Shown here piece after piece: positions 17,880 to 26,635 of a stretch of 42,031 nucleotides of DNA; position 1 is the first letter of the stretch; every line of letters starts with the position of its first letter. Origin of the DNA: Pelagibacteraceae bacterium (lineage in GTDB: Bacteria > Pseudomonadota > Alphaproteobacteria > Pelagibacterales > Pelagibacteraceae). A program made the position numbers and the translations under genes. The stretch lies in the NCBI GenBank assembly GCA_009693705.1, contig SHWS01000012.1:1-42031 (forward strand), in the 5' to 3' direction. A model generated the notes under the pieces. The model was not told the DNA's origin. It ran no database searches and was given only the letters and a program-made list of their open reading frames with translations.

Positions 17880-19381
17880 TAAAATATTCCTTCTCTCATA
17901 TTTCTTTTTAATTTATTTTTTTTTAATTCAATATTTAGTTTCCAAAGGTCACCAGTTTTTAATGTTTTTAAGTTTTGTACTACTTTTAAAAATCTTTCAG
18001 ATTCTTTTTTATCCAGAATTTGATCAGTTAATTTTAAAAATTTATTTATATAATCTTCTCTTTTAAATGGACGCATTCCATATGGATGAGCATCAGCTCT
18101 ATCAATTTCATCAACAATTCTTTTACCATTATTTAATGTGATAATTACTTTTGCACCAAAAGATTTATTTTTTGGATTTGGATCATGATATTTTTTTGTC
18201 CATTTTTTATCTTCGTGAGTTTTGATTGATTTCCATATTTTTATTGTGCTTTTTCTATTAGCTCTAGTCTTCGAGTATGATTTAATATGGTGCCAATCTC
18301 CATCTTCTAGCGCTATAGCAAAAATGTACATAATTGAGTGATCTAGTGTTTCTCTACTTGCATTTGGATCCATTTTTTGTGGGTCATTTGCTCCTGTGCC
18401 AATAACATAGTGAGTATGATGACTGGTGAAAATATCTATTTTTTTGATTAGAGTTAAATCAGGAATTTTAATTTTAATTTTTTTTGCAAGATCTATTAAT
18501 GCTTGAGATTGATATTCCGCTGAATATTCTTTTGTATAAGTTTCCAAAATAGCTGTCTTAACCTGGCCTTTTTTTGGAAGCGGAACCTTATATAATGCAT
18601 TTTTGCCATCAAGAATTCTAGCAATAACACTATCTTCACCTTCGTAAATTGGACTAGGTGAACCTTCACCACGCATTACTCTATCTATAGCTTCAATTGC
18701 TAATTTACTTGCATGTGCTGGCGCGTATGCCTTCCAACTGGAAATTTCTCCTTTTCTAGACTGTCTTGTCGAAATTGTTGTGTGCAATGCTTGCTGGATT
18801 GCTTGATAAATAGTTTCTGTATTTAATCTAAGCATTGAACCTATTCCTGCAGCAACACTTGGGCCCAAATGAGCAATGTGATCTACCTTGTGCTTGTGCA
18901 AACATATTCCTTTAACTAAATTAACCTGAATTTCATAAGCGGTAATTATTCCTCTTAGTAGGTCAAGACCACTTTTATTTTTTTGTTGAGCAACACTGGT
19001 TAGAGGAGGAATATTATCTCCCGGATGACTATAATCAGCTGCTAAAAAAGTATCATGAAAATCAAGCTCTCTTACAGCTGTACCGTTTGACCAAGCGGCC
19101 CACTCACAATCAAATCTTAATTTAGAGTTTACACCAAATAATGTAGCACCATTTTTTCTAGGATGTTTTAATGCCATTTCTCTTGATGTGATAACTGGCT
19201 TTCGGTTTAAAGATGCAATTGCAACTGCAGCATTATCGATAATTCTATTAATAACCATTTCAATAGAGTTTTTATCAAGCTTCACATTGTCATTTGCTGA
19301 TTCTGCAATTTTCCAAGCAAGTTGTTTTGTTTTAGGAAGATTAATTTTAGATGGATAAACTTTAACTTTATGAATTATCAA
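17879..19381 (-). CDS. prpD: 2-methylcitrate dehydratase (MmgE/PrpD family)
   Basis: A 500-residue PrpD-family dehydratase converting 2-methylcitrate to 2-methyl-cis-aconitate (and possibly hydrating it). Recognisable blocks are [25 protein letters not shown], with the conserved [42 protein letters not shown] and [16 protein letters not shown] (each a PrpD signature). It is the first gene of prpD-prpB-prpC, with a 1-base overlap to prpB. No acnD/prpF or aconitase gene is present in the window, so the hydration step must use PrpD itself or an aconitase encoded elsewhere. A HAD phosphatase gene lies 51 bases upstream on the same strand. Confidence 0.92.
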   Translation of the reverse strand: MIIHKVKVYPSKINLPKTKQLAWKIAESANDNVKLDKNSIEMVINRIIDNAAVAIASLNRKPVITSREMALKHPRKNGATLFGVNSKLRFDCEWAAWSNGTAVRELDFHDTFLAADYSHPGDNIPPLTSVAQQKNKSGLDLLRGIITAYEIQVNLVKGICLHKHKVDHIAHLGPSVAAGIGSMLRLNTETIYQAIQQALHTTISTRQSRKGEISSWKAYAPAHASKLAIEAIDRVMRGEGSPSPIYEGEDSVIARILDGKNALYKVPLPKKGQVKTAILETYTKEYSAEYQSQALIDLAKKIKIKIPDLTLIKKIDIFTSHHTHYVIGTGANDPQKMDPNASRETLDHSIMYIFAIALEDGDWHHIKSYSKTRANRKSTIKIWKSIKTHEDKKWTKKYHDPNPKNKSFGAKVIITLNNGKRIVDEIDRADAHPYGMRPFKREDYINKFLKLTDQILDKKESERFLKVVQNLKTLKTGDLWKLNIELKKNKLKRNMREGIF

Positions 19382-19432
19382 AAAACTCCTTAATTATTTT
19401 TTATTTTAATAGTTAAAAAAAATTAATCAATG

Positions 19433-20116
19433 TTAAAGATATTTTGATATAATTTTTTCAATATCAATAAAGTCTTTGATTAAATGGTTATGATATATTT
19501 CTGAAGCATTTTTGTCTGTATAGCCATCTTGTAATAAAATAATTGGTATCCCAGCAGCTTTTGCAGCATTAGCATCAGTTTCACTGTCACCAATCATTAA
19601 CGCTTTTTTAATATCACCATCTAGTATTTCGATTACCGAGGTTAGATGTCTTGGATCAGGTTTGCAGAAATCAAAAGTATCGTATCCAGCAACATATTCA
19701 AAAAAATTATAAATTCCAATTTTTTTTAAAAGATTTACAGCCAAATGCTCCGTTTTATTAGTGCACACAGCCATTGAAATATTTTTTTTTTGGCACCAAA
19801 ATAAAAAATCATTTACACCATTAATTAATGTGCTTTGATTAAGTATATTTTTTCCATAAAAATCTAAAAAATCTTCAACCATTAATTTTTTCATTTTTTC
19901 ATCATTGATTTTATCCAATTCTTTTTTAGCCTGTCCCCAAATAGACCTACCTATTAAAGCGCCAGCGCCTTGACCAACTAAATCTCTTATTTCATCAGTC
20001 GTTTTGGTAGGATAGCCATATTTTTTCATAACGTTATTGTGTGCCAACATTAAATCAGGCGCAGTATCAACTAATGTGCCGTCTAAATCAAAAAGGATTG
20101 TAAATTTTTGCTTCAT
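19433..20116 (-). CDS. gph: HAD-family phosphatase, probable phosphoglycolate phosphatase
   Basis: A 227-residue HAD hydrolase. Motif I is FDLDGTLVDT with nucleophile Asp10 and acid/base Asp12, motif II is the threonine in CTNKT, motif III the lysine in CKPDP, and motif IV GDSETDANAAKAAG. The cap domain of about 60-70 residues between motif I and II fits subfamily IA, and the DLMLAHN/GQGAGALI pattern is that of Gph. It would dephosphorylate 2-phosphoglycolate from DNA repair or oxygenase chemistry. It reads in the direction of the prp operon but is separated from it by 51 bases; it is divergent from the glmU-C gene. Confidence 0.85.
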   Translation of the reverse strand: MKQKFTILFDLDGTLVDTAPDLMLAHNNVMKKYGYPTKTTDEIRDLVGQGAGALIGRSIWGQAKKELDKINDEKMKKLMVEDFLDFYGKNILNQSTLINGVNDFLFWCQKKNISMAVCTNKTEHLAVNLLKKIGIYNFFEYVAGYDTFDFCKPDPRHLTSVIEILDGDIKKALMIGDSETDANAAKAAGIPIILLQDGYTDKNASEIYHNHLIKDFIDIEKIISKYL

Positions 20117-20167
20117 TAAAAGTATTTTTAAGAAATAATTTGTGAGTTAATTTAGCCACATACTTAA

Positions 20168-20173
20168 TATAAT
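20168..20173 (+). promoter_or_regulatory. -10 box for the glmU(C)-glmS unit
   Basis: TATAAT 12 bases before the ATG at 20186, so the transcript would have a leader of only about six bases. The -35 is weak (GTTAAT at 20146-20151, spacing 16). I see no glmS-ribozyme-like leader; there is no room for one. Confidence 0.45.
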
Positions 20174-20185
20174 AAAATTGAAAAG

Positions 20186-20809
20186 ATGAAACAATTAAAT
20201 TCACAAAAACTCCAAAATAAACTCAGAAATAAATTTTTAAAATTGGGTGTTAAAATGGTCGGTCCAGAGACAATTTTTTTTTCAAAAGATACTAAAATTG
20301 GAACTGGTGTTGAAATAGAACCATATGTCGTAATTGGTAAAAAAGTTAAAATAGGAAACAAAGTCATTATTAAATCCTTTTCTAATTTAGAAGATTGTAA
20401 AATTGAAAATAAAGTTGAAATCGGACCTTATGCAAGAATTAGACCAGGAACATTGTTAAAAGAAGGATCCAAAGTTGGTAATTTTGTTGAGATCAAAAAA
20501 AGCATCATTGGCAAAAAATCAAAAATAAATCATTTATCTTATGTTGGCGATAGTGAGCTTGGTAAATCAGTTAATATTGGAGCAGGTACTATTACCTGTA
20601 ACTACGATGGATTTAAAAAAAATAAAACCAAAATTGAAGATAAAGTATTTATTGGATCAAATTCGTCTTTAGTTGCCCCTTTAACTATTGAAAGTGAGAG
20701 TGTCATTGGTGCTGGTTCAGTAATTACTAAAAATGTTAAAAGAAAGTCATTAGCTTTATCAAGATCTTTGCAAACCGAGGTTCAAAACTACAAAAGAAAA
20801 TCAAAATAA
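20186..20809 (+). CDS. glmU: GlmU C-terminal acetyltransferase domain only
   Basis: A 207-residue left-handed beta-helix acetyltransferase that corresponds to the C-terminal half of GlmU. The GlmU-specific blocks are present: PETIFFSKDTKIG, IGPYARIRPGT, VGNFVEIKKS, INHLSYVGD carrying the catalytic histidine, GAGTITCNYDG, and the CoA-binding IGSNSSLVAP and GAGSVITKNV. The whole N-terminal uridyltransferase (about 230 residues, with a GxGTRM motif) is missing, yet the helical linker region (LQNKLRNKFLKLG) is kept. It should acetylate glucosamine 1-phosphate; UDP-GlcNAc formation then needs a separate nucleotidyltransferase elsewhere. It precedes glmS by three bases, forming an amino-sugar operon. 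Confidence 0.88.
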   Translation: MKQLNSQKLQNKLRNKFLKLGVKMVGPETIFFSKDTKIGTGVEIEPYVVIGKKVKIGNKVIIKSFSNLEDCKIENKVEIGPYARIRPGTLLKEGSKVGNFVEIKKSIIGKKSKINHLSYVGDSELGKSVNIGAGTITCNYDGFKKNKTKIEDKVFIGSNSSLVAPLTIESESVIGAGSVITKNVKRKSLALSRSLQTEVQNYKRKSK

Positions 20810-20812
20810 AAT

Positions 20813-22633
20813 ATGTGTGGAATTATAGGAATTACTAGTAATAAATCTGTTTCTGCAGCGATAATTAATTCTTTAAGAAAATTAGAATATAGAGGTTACG
20901 ACTCAGCAGGTATAGCAACTTTATCGAATAATGAAATATTTGAATTAAAGGCCGAAGGAAGAGTTGATAATTTAGAAAAAAATTTATCAATAAGCAATAT
21001 GAAAGGAAATGTTGGCATAGGCCATGTTAGATGGGCAACACATGGAATCCCCAATAATATAAATGCTCACCCACATTCATCAGATACTGTATCTGTAGTT
21101 CATAATGGTATTATTGAAAACTCAACTATTTTAAAAAAATTTTTAGTTAGCAAAGGCCACAATTTTAAATCACAAACAGATACTGAAGTCATAGTTCATT
21201 TGCTTACTGAATATTTAAAAACCGATGAATTAATTGTGGCAATTACCAAAACATTAAAACAATTACACGGTAGTTTTGCTTTAGGAATTATCTTTAAAAA
21301 ACAGCCTGATTTATTGGTTGGCGCGAGAAGAGGCTCTCCATTAGCGGTCGGCTATGGGCCTAATGAAAATTATTTAGGATCAGATTCCTATGCTTTAAAA
21401 TCTATGACGAATAAAATTACCTATTTAGATGATGGTGAATTTTGTCTACTTAAAAAGGATCAAGTTGAATTTTTTAACGCATATGGAAAAAAAATTAATA
21501 AAAAAGTTTTAGAACTTTCATCTAATGAAGCAATTTATGACAAAGGGGATTTTAAACACTTTATGGCTAAAGAAATCGAAGAACAGCCAATCACTTTAAA
21601 AAATGGTATCAGAGAATATGTCGATAATATAAATAACGATATTAATATCTATAATTTTCCCTGGCAAATAAGTGAAATTTCATCAATAATGTTAATTGGA
21701 TGTGGCACCGCTTATCATGCGTGCTTAATGGCAAAATATTGGTTTGAGAATTTAACTTCGTTAGACATTACAGTTGATATTGCGTCTGAATTTAGATACC
21801 GAAAAAATAAATTTAAACCGAGCACTTTATATGTATTTGTTTCTCAATCAGGAGAAACAGCAGATACATATGCTGCATTAGATTTATGTAATAAAAATAA
21901 CGCGAAAACTTGTGCAATCGTTAATGTCATAGAAAGTTCAATTGCAAGAGACTCAAATTTTGTTTTACCAATTCATTGTGGACCAGAAATAGGTGTTGCC
22001 TCAACTAAAGCTTTTTTAGGTCAAATGTTAATTCTTTATATGATGGGTTTAAAATTAGGTTTTATGAACAAAGATATAAATAAAATCGATTATGTTAATA
22101 AAATAAAAGATTTAAAAAAATTACCAGAACTAATTAGTCAAACATTATTAACTGATGATAAAATTCAAACAGTGACGGCTACCTTTAATAAAGCAAAAGG
22201 ATCAATGTTTTTAGGCAGAGGCTTTTCATATCCAATCGCACTTGAAGGTGCATTAAAGTTAAAAGAATTATCCTATATTCATGCCGAAGGTTATCCAGCA
22301 GGTGAAATGAAACATGGTCCTCTAGCTTTAATTGAAAATGGAATGCCAGTAGTTGTTTTAGCACCAAGAGATGATTATTATAAAAAAACAATTTCTAATA
22401 TGCAGGAAGTGATAGCGAGAGGTGCAAAAGTATTATTAATAACCAACAAAAGTAAAGATGAAGTATTTTCAGAAAATATTTGGGAAACTATCGAAGTTGA
22501 AACTTCTAACAACGATTTACTTCCATTTCTTTTAACAATTCCTCTTCAAAAATTAGCTTATTATTCAGCTTTAAAAAAAGGATACGATATAGATAAACCT
22601 AGAAATTTAGCAAAATCAGTCACAGTTGAATAA
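20813..22633 (+). CDS. glmS: Glutamine-fructose-6-phosphate aminotransferase (isomerizing)
   Basis: A 606-residue enzyme making glucosamine 6-phosphate from fructose 6-phosphate and glutamine. It begins MCGIIG, so Cys2 becomes the N-terminal nucleophile of the class II glutaminase domain (RWATHG, HNGIIEN visible). Two SIS isomerase domains follow (GCGTAYHA, SQSGETADT, GRGFSYPIALEGALKLKE), ending in DKPRNLAKSVTVE. Length matches E. coli GlmS. It lies three bases after the GlmU acetyltransferase gene, so consecutive steps of UDP-GlcNAc synthesis are co-expressed. It converges on the TPR-glycosyltransferase with seven bases between stops. Confidence 0.96.
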   Translation: MCGIIGITSNKSVSAAIINSLRKLEYRGYDSAGIATLSNNEIFELKAEGRVDNLEKNLSISNMKGNVGIGHVRWATHGIPNNINAHPHSSDTVSVVHNGIIENSTILKKFLVSKGHNFKSQTDTEVIVHLLTEYLKTDELIVAITKTLKQLHGSFALGIIFKKQPDLLVGARRGSPLAVGYGPNENYLGSDSYALKSMTNKITYLDDGEFCLLKKDQVEFFNAYGKKINKKVLELSSNEAIYDKGDFKHFMAKEIEEQPITLKNGIREYVDNINNDINIYNFPWQISEISSIMLIGCGTAYHACLMAKYWFENLTSLDITVDIASEFRYRKNKFKPSTLYVFVSQSGETADTYAALDLCNKNNAKTCAIVNVIESSIARDSNFVLPIHCGPEIGVASTKAFLGQMLILYMMGLKLGFMNKDINKIDYVNKIKDLKKLPELISQTLLTDDKIQTVTATFNKAKGSMFLGRGFSYPIALEGALKLKELSYIHAEGYPAGEMKHGPLALIENGMPVVVLAPRDDYYKKTISNMQEVIARGAKVLLITNKSKDEVFSENIWETIEVETSNNDLLPFLLTIPLQKLAYYSALKKGYDIDKPRNLAKSVTVE

Positions 22634-22640
22634 TAATTTT

Positions 22641-24281
22641 TTATTTAATTATATCGTTTTTGATGTTTTTAACTACTGAATCCCAATCATCTAGTTTTGT
22701 CTGACGATATAATTTAGCAGAGGGGTACCAAGGACTGTCATTACGATATAATAACCATCTAAAATCTGGATCAAAAGCTAATAAAATCCAAACAGATTTA
22801 TTTATGGCTCCACATAGATGAGCGATAGATGTATCAACGCTAATTATTACATCCATTGCCTCTATCAATCCCGCGGTACTATCGAAGCCAATTATTTCAT
22901 TTTTGTGACAATGGAAATTTTTTATTTCTTTTAATAATTTTTCATCATTTTTTGAATACTCAATTTCTAAAGAGTGAAACTCATAAGGTAAATCAAATAA
23001 TGTTTTTAATTGTTCTAGGTTTATACTTCTTTTATCCTCTGATCCATAAGACTTACTGCCCGTCCATTTAATTCCAATTTTTTTGCTTTTACTATTTTTA
23101 AGTTTTTGTTTCCAGAAATTTAATTTATCTTTAGGGGTAAAAAAATAAGGAGTTTTGTTAGGTATGGTATCAATTGATGTTCCAAAAGCTAATGGAAGAC
23201 TTACTATTGAACAATGATAATTAATTTCTTTCATATTTAATTTATTGATATCAGTATAATCCAAGTTCATTGAATCAATCATGGATGTAAGTGATTGTGG
23301 AGTGTTCAAAATAATTTTTGCACCTAATTCTTTAACCATAGGCAAATAACGACAAAACTGTATGTAATCTCCCAAACCTTGTTCTTTTGAGATGAAAATA
23401 GTTTTATCTTTAAGATCTTTATCACCAATCCATTCAATATTTGTATTAAATGTAAGATATTTTTTTTTATGAATTTTTTTTCGGTACTCATAATTTTTCC
23501 ATCCTGCTTTAAAATTACCTTGTGTTAACTGTAAATGACCTAAATTATTTAGTGCTAGAAAATAGTTTGGTTCAAAGTAGATTGCTTTTTGGAAACTTGT
23601 CAAAGCCTCATCATAACGACCAAGCTTTCTCAAGGAACTTCCTTGGTTATTTAAAGCTTCATAAAAATCCGGTTTAAGTTCGAGAGCTTTTTTGTAACTT
23701 ATCAAAGCTTCATCATAACGACCAATCATTTTTAAGGAGTTACCTTTGTTATTAAAAGCCTCAAATAAATCTGGTTTGAGATCGAGAGCTTTTTGCGAAG
23801 ATGCTAACGATTCATCATAACGATTAAGCTCATTTAGACATTCTCCTTGATTGACTAATGCATCATAAAAATCTGGTTTAAGGTTGAGCGTTTTTTGATA
23901 ACATATTAAAGCCTCATCATAACGATTAAGTTTATTTAGACAAATTCCTTGATTGTAAATAGCTTCTACATAATTAGGCTTTAAATCAAAAGCTTTTTTA
24001 AAACATTCCAATGCATCATCATAATGACCAAGTTCTTGTAAACAATTACCTTTATTATTTAATGCTTCAGGAATTTTAGGATTAGTTTTTAAAAGACGAT
24101 CTAATAATATTAAAGCATCATTATATTTCTTTTGTAATAAAAATAAATGCCCAAGGTTATTTAGGGCAATAATATTATCGGGATCTAATTTAATAATTTT
24201 TTTGTAATTTAATTCTGCTTTATTAAACTTTCCAGAGGTAAGAAGTTTGGATGCTTCGGTTAATAATTTATTAATATACAT
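22641..24281 (-). CDS. TPR protein with C-terminal GT-B glycosyltransferase-like domain
   Basis: A 546-residue protein. Residues about 1-265 are seven to eight consecutive 34-residue TPRs of consensus RYDEAL-SY-KAL-LKPDF-EALNN-G--L--LG. The rest (about 285-546) is a GT9/GT-B-like domain with ISKEQGLGDYIQFCRYL, KIGIKWTGS, and the nucleotide-sugar-side block ISVDTSIAHLCGA followed by SPWYPS and LYRQ. Alphaproteobacteria carry many such TPR-glycosyltransferase fusions, usually linked to surface polysaccharide or protein glycosylation; the acceptor here is unknown. The gene stands alone, convergent with glmS. The TPR DNA is highly repetitive (see repeat entry), hinting at recent duplication. Confidence 0.82.
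   Translation of the reverse strand: MYINKLLTEASKLLTSGKFNKAELNYKKIIKLDPDNIIALNNLGHLFLLQKKYNDALILLDRLLKTNPKIPEALNNKGNCLQELGHYDDALECFKKAFDLKPNYVEAIYNQGICLNKLNRYDEALICYQKTLNLKPDFYDALVNQGECLNELNRYDESLASSQKALDLKPDLFEAFNNKGNSLKMIGRYDEALISYKKALELKPDFYEALNNQGSSLRKLGRYDEALTSFQKAIYFEPNYFLALNNLGHLQLTQGNFKAGWKNYEYRKKIHKKKYLTFNTNIEWIGDKDLKDKTIFISKEQGLGDYIQFCRYLPMVKELGAKIILNTPQSLTSMIDSMNLDYTDINKLNMKEINYHCSIVSLPLAFGTSIDTIPNKTPYFFTPKDKLNFWKQKLKNSKSKKIGIKWTGSKSYGSEDKRSINLEQLKTLFDLPYEFHSLEIEYSKNDEKLLKEIKNFHCHKNEIIGFDSTAGLIEAMDVIISVDTSIAHLCGAINKSVWILLAFDPDFRWLLYRNDSPWYPSAKLYRQTKLDDWDSVVKNIKNDIIK
23500..24220 (-). repeat. 102-bp tandem coding repeats (TPR array)
   Basis: The motif TCATCATAACGA and relatives recur about every 102 bases (34 codons) across the TPR half of the glycosyltransferase gene. 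The middle units are close to each other at DNA level, not only in protein. This is expected to allow unit gain or loss by slippage or recombination. Confidence 0.75.
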
Positions 24282-24380
24282 TTGAATTTATATATAAATT
24301 TTTTAGTGTTAATTTTAATTAAAATAGATTTAATCACAATTTTACATTTAAATTAAAAACTTTAGATTTATATGATTTAA

Positions 24381-24396
24381 TATACACAGTTGTATA
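24381..24396. promoter_or_regulatory. Perfect inverted repeat upstream of DAHP synthase
   Basis: TATACA-CAGT-TGTATA: a perfect 6-bp dyad with a 4-base centre, 36 bases before the DAHP synthase ATG. It could be an operator or part of the promoter. No known operator is matched. Confidence 0.35.
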
Positions 24397-24432
24397 AATC
24401 TTAAATCCTGATAGAACAAGCCCAGGTTGAAT

Positions 24433-25812
24433 ATGAAAAATTGGAAAATTAACAGTTGGCGAAAATATCCCGTAAAACACATACCGGAATATCCTGACAA
24501 AAAAAAATTAGAGGAAGCACTTGATAAGATTAAATCTTTTCCTCCATTAGTTTTTGCTGGAGAAAATAGACATTTAAAATCTCAATTAGCTGATGTAGTT
24601 GATGGAAAAGCATTTCTATTACAAGGCGGAGATTGTGCTGAAAGTTTTGCTGAATTTCATCCAGATTATATCAGAGATACATTTAAATTAATGCTTCAGA
24701 TGTCTTTAGTTCTTACTTATTCAGCTTCATTGCCAGTTGTTAAATTAGGTAGAATTGCAGGTCAATTCTCTAAACCAAGAAGCGCTGCGACAGAAATTAA
24801 AGATGGAGTGGAACTTCTTAGTTATTTAGGAGATAATATTAATGGAATTGAATTTACAAAAGAATCTAGGGTTCCAGATCCAATAAGATTACTTAAAGCT
24901 TATTCACAATCAGCTTCTACTTTAAATTTAATTAGAGCTTTTTCCCACGGTGGTTTTGCAGATTTAAAAAAAGTTCACACCTGGAATTTAGGTTTTATTA
25001 AAAATAGTCCAGAGTTAAAAAGATTTAAAGAATTAGAGGATAGAATTGCGGATTCTTTAGCATTTATGGATGCTTGCGGAATTAATTCTGATTTTAATAG
25101 AAGATTAAAGACCGTTAATTTTTGGACCTCTCATGAAGCTTTATTGTTGCCGTTTGAAGAGGCAATGACTAGAGTTGATTCAACCACCGGTGAATATCAT
25201 GATACTTCTGCACACTTTGTTTGGATTGGTGATCGAACTAGGCAGTCAGATGGTGGACATGTTGAATTTTGTAGAGGAATTGAAAATCCAATTGGAATTA
25301 AATGTGGTCCAACTCTAAAAGCAGATGATTTAATTGATTTATGTAATAAAATTAATCCAACTAATGAAAAAGGCAAAATTACTTTAATCTCTAGATTTGG
25401 TTTTGACAATGTTTCAAAACATTTACCAAAATTAATTAGAGCAATTAAAAAAGAGGGTTTAAATGTAGTTTGGTCATGTGATCCATGTCATGGCAATACA
25501 ATTAAATCAACCTCTGGTTATAAAACACGACCATTTAACAGCGTCGTAAAGGAAGTTAAAAATGTTTTTGAATGTCATCAAAGCGAAGGTACTTATGCTG
25601 GTGGTCTTCATATTGAATTGACTGGTCAAAATGTAACTGAATGCACGGGTGGAGCACAAAAAATAACCGATAGCGATCTTTCTTCAAGATACCATACACA
25701 TTGTGATCCAAGATTAAATGCAAATCAAGCATTAGAACTTGCTTTTCTAATTTCAGATGAGATTAAAAAGAATAGCACTTATTCTAAAAATGTTATTAGA
25801 GCCGCATCATAG
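24433..25812 (+). CDS. aroG: 3-deoxy-7-phosphoheptulonate synthase, class II
   Basis: A 459-residue class II (plant/actinobacterial type) DAHP synthase, the first step of the shikimate pathway from PEP and erythrose 4-phosphate. Family blocks: LQGGDCAESF with metal-binding Cys68, RIAGQFSKPRS, WTSHEALLLPFEEAMTR, WIGDRTRQ, CDPCHGNT, GGLHIELTGQNVTEC and the HCDPRLNANQ end. ATG at 24433 is preferred over a TTG six bases upstream. Length is normal and there is no fused chorismate mutase. It stands alone on the plus strand, followed after 40 bases by nadE. The symbol is uncertain: class II genes are variously called aroF, aroG or aroH. Confidence 0.93.
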   Translation: MKNWKINSWRKYPVKHIPEYPDKKKLEEALDKIKSFPPLVFAGENRHLKSQLADVVDGKAFLLQGGDCAESFAEFHPDYIRDTFKLMLQMSLVLTYSASLPVVKLGRIAGQFSKPRSAATEIKDGVELLSYLGDNINGIEFTKESRVPDPIRLLKAYSQSASTLNLIRAFSHGGFADLKKVHTWNLGFIKNSPELKRFKELEDRIADSLAFMDACGINSDFNRRLKTVNFWTSHEALLLPFEEAMTRVDSTTGEYHDTSAHFVWIGDRTRQSDGGHVEFCRGIENPIGIKCGPTLKADDLIDLCNKINPTNEKGKITLISRFGFDNVSKHLPKLIRAIKKEGLNVVWSCDPCHGNTIKSTSGYKTRPFNSVVKEVKNVFECHQSEGTYAGGLHIELTGQNVTECTGGAQKITDSDLSSRYHTHCDPRLNANQALELAFLISDEIKKNSTYSKNVIRAAS

Positions 25813-25852
25813 AATATTGCTTTATATTGGATTTTTTTTTAATTTGTAATCA

Positions 25853-26590
25853 ATGAATTCTGTAGAAAAAATAACATTTATTTCTAATTGGATTAAGAAT
25901 TATGTTGAGCACATGCCAACTAAAGCTCAATCGTTAATTATAGGTATATCTGGCGGTATAGACTCATCCGTTTCAAGTACACTTAGTGCAATGACTGGAC
26001 TAAAAACAATTGTATTGACTATGCCCATCAAACAAAAATCATCTCAACATGATTTAAGTTTAAAACATCGAGACTGGTTAGTAAAAAAGTTTAAGAATGT
26101 TGAAGCTCATACTGTTAACTTAGATCCATTGTTTGAAAATTTTACTTCAGCATTATCAAAATTTAATAATGAGCATGGCTTAGCAAATTCAAGAGCAAGA
26201 CTAAGAATGACAACTCTTTATCAAGTAGCTGCAGCACATAAGGGAATTGTTGTTGGTACTGGAAATAAAGTTGAAGATTTTGGGGTTGGTTTTTATACTA
26301 AATATGGTGATGGTGGAGTTGATATATCTCCAATTGGTGATTGTAATAAAACTGAAGTGTGGGAGCTAGGTAAAGAACTAGGAATTTTAAAAGAAATAAT
26401 TGAAGTAGCACCAACAGATGGTCTTTGGGATGATGGTAGAACTGATGAAGGTCAGCTTGGGTTAAAATATCATGAGCTTGAAGAAGCAATGGATAATCCA
26501 AATTCTTTCAATAGAGCTAAATACTTAAAAATAAGAAAACAAAATTTGCATAAAATGGAGCCTATTCCAGTATGCAAAATTCCAAATTAA
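25853..26590 (+). CDS. nadE: NAD synthetase, ammonia-dependent
   Basis: A 245-residue NAD synthetase that amidates deamido-NAD with ATP and ammonia. The PP-loop ATP pyrophosphatase motif is GISGGIDSSVS at 31-41; VVGTGNKVEDFGVGFYTKYGDGGVDISP and PTDGLWDDGRTDEGQLG are typical of NadE. The N-terminal glutaminase (nitrilase) domain of the larger NadE type is absent, so the enzyme must use free ammonia or an outside glutaminase. It is followed by cysS after 45 bases. Length is normal for the short form. Confidence 0.92.
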   Translation: MNSVEKITFISNWIKNYVEHMPTKAQSLIIGISGGIDSSVSSTLSAMTGLKTIVLTMPIKQKSSQHDLSLKHRDWLVKKFKNVEAHTVNLDPLFENFTSALSKFNNEHGLANSRARLRMTTLYQVAAAHKGIVVGTGNKVEDFGVGFYTKYGDGGVDISPIGDCNKTEVWELGKELGILKEIIEVAPTDGLWDDGRTDEGQLGLKYHELEEAMDNPNSFNRAKYLKIRKQNLHKMEPIPVCKIPN

Positions 26591-26599
26591 TCAATTCGA

Positions 26600-26626
26600 T
26601 TCACAAATATAAAAATTAAGTATATT
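26600..26626 (+). promoter_or_regulatory. Possible cysS promoter
   Basis: TTCACA at 26600-26605 and TATATT at 26621-26626 with a short 15-base spacer, nine bases before the cysS ATG. The same stretch contains the dyad TTAAG-TATATTT-CTTAA (26616-26632), overlapping the -10. Confidence 0.35.
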
Positions 26627-26635
26627 TCTTAATTA

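Noticed and set aside
20117-20185. A glmS riboswitch/ribozyme upstream of the glmU(C)-glmS unit
   Set aside because: The gap is 69 bases and glmS is three bases after glmU, too short for the ribozyme.
23500-24220. Regularly spaced repeats that might suggest a CRISPR array
   Set aside because: The period is 102 bases and the sequence is an open TPR coding frame; there are no unique spacers or cas genes.
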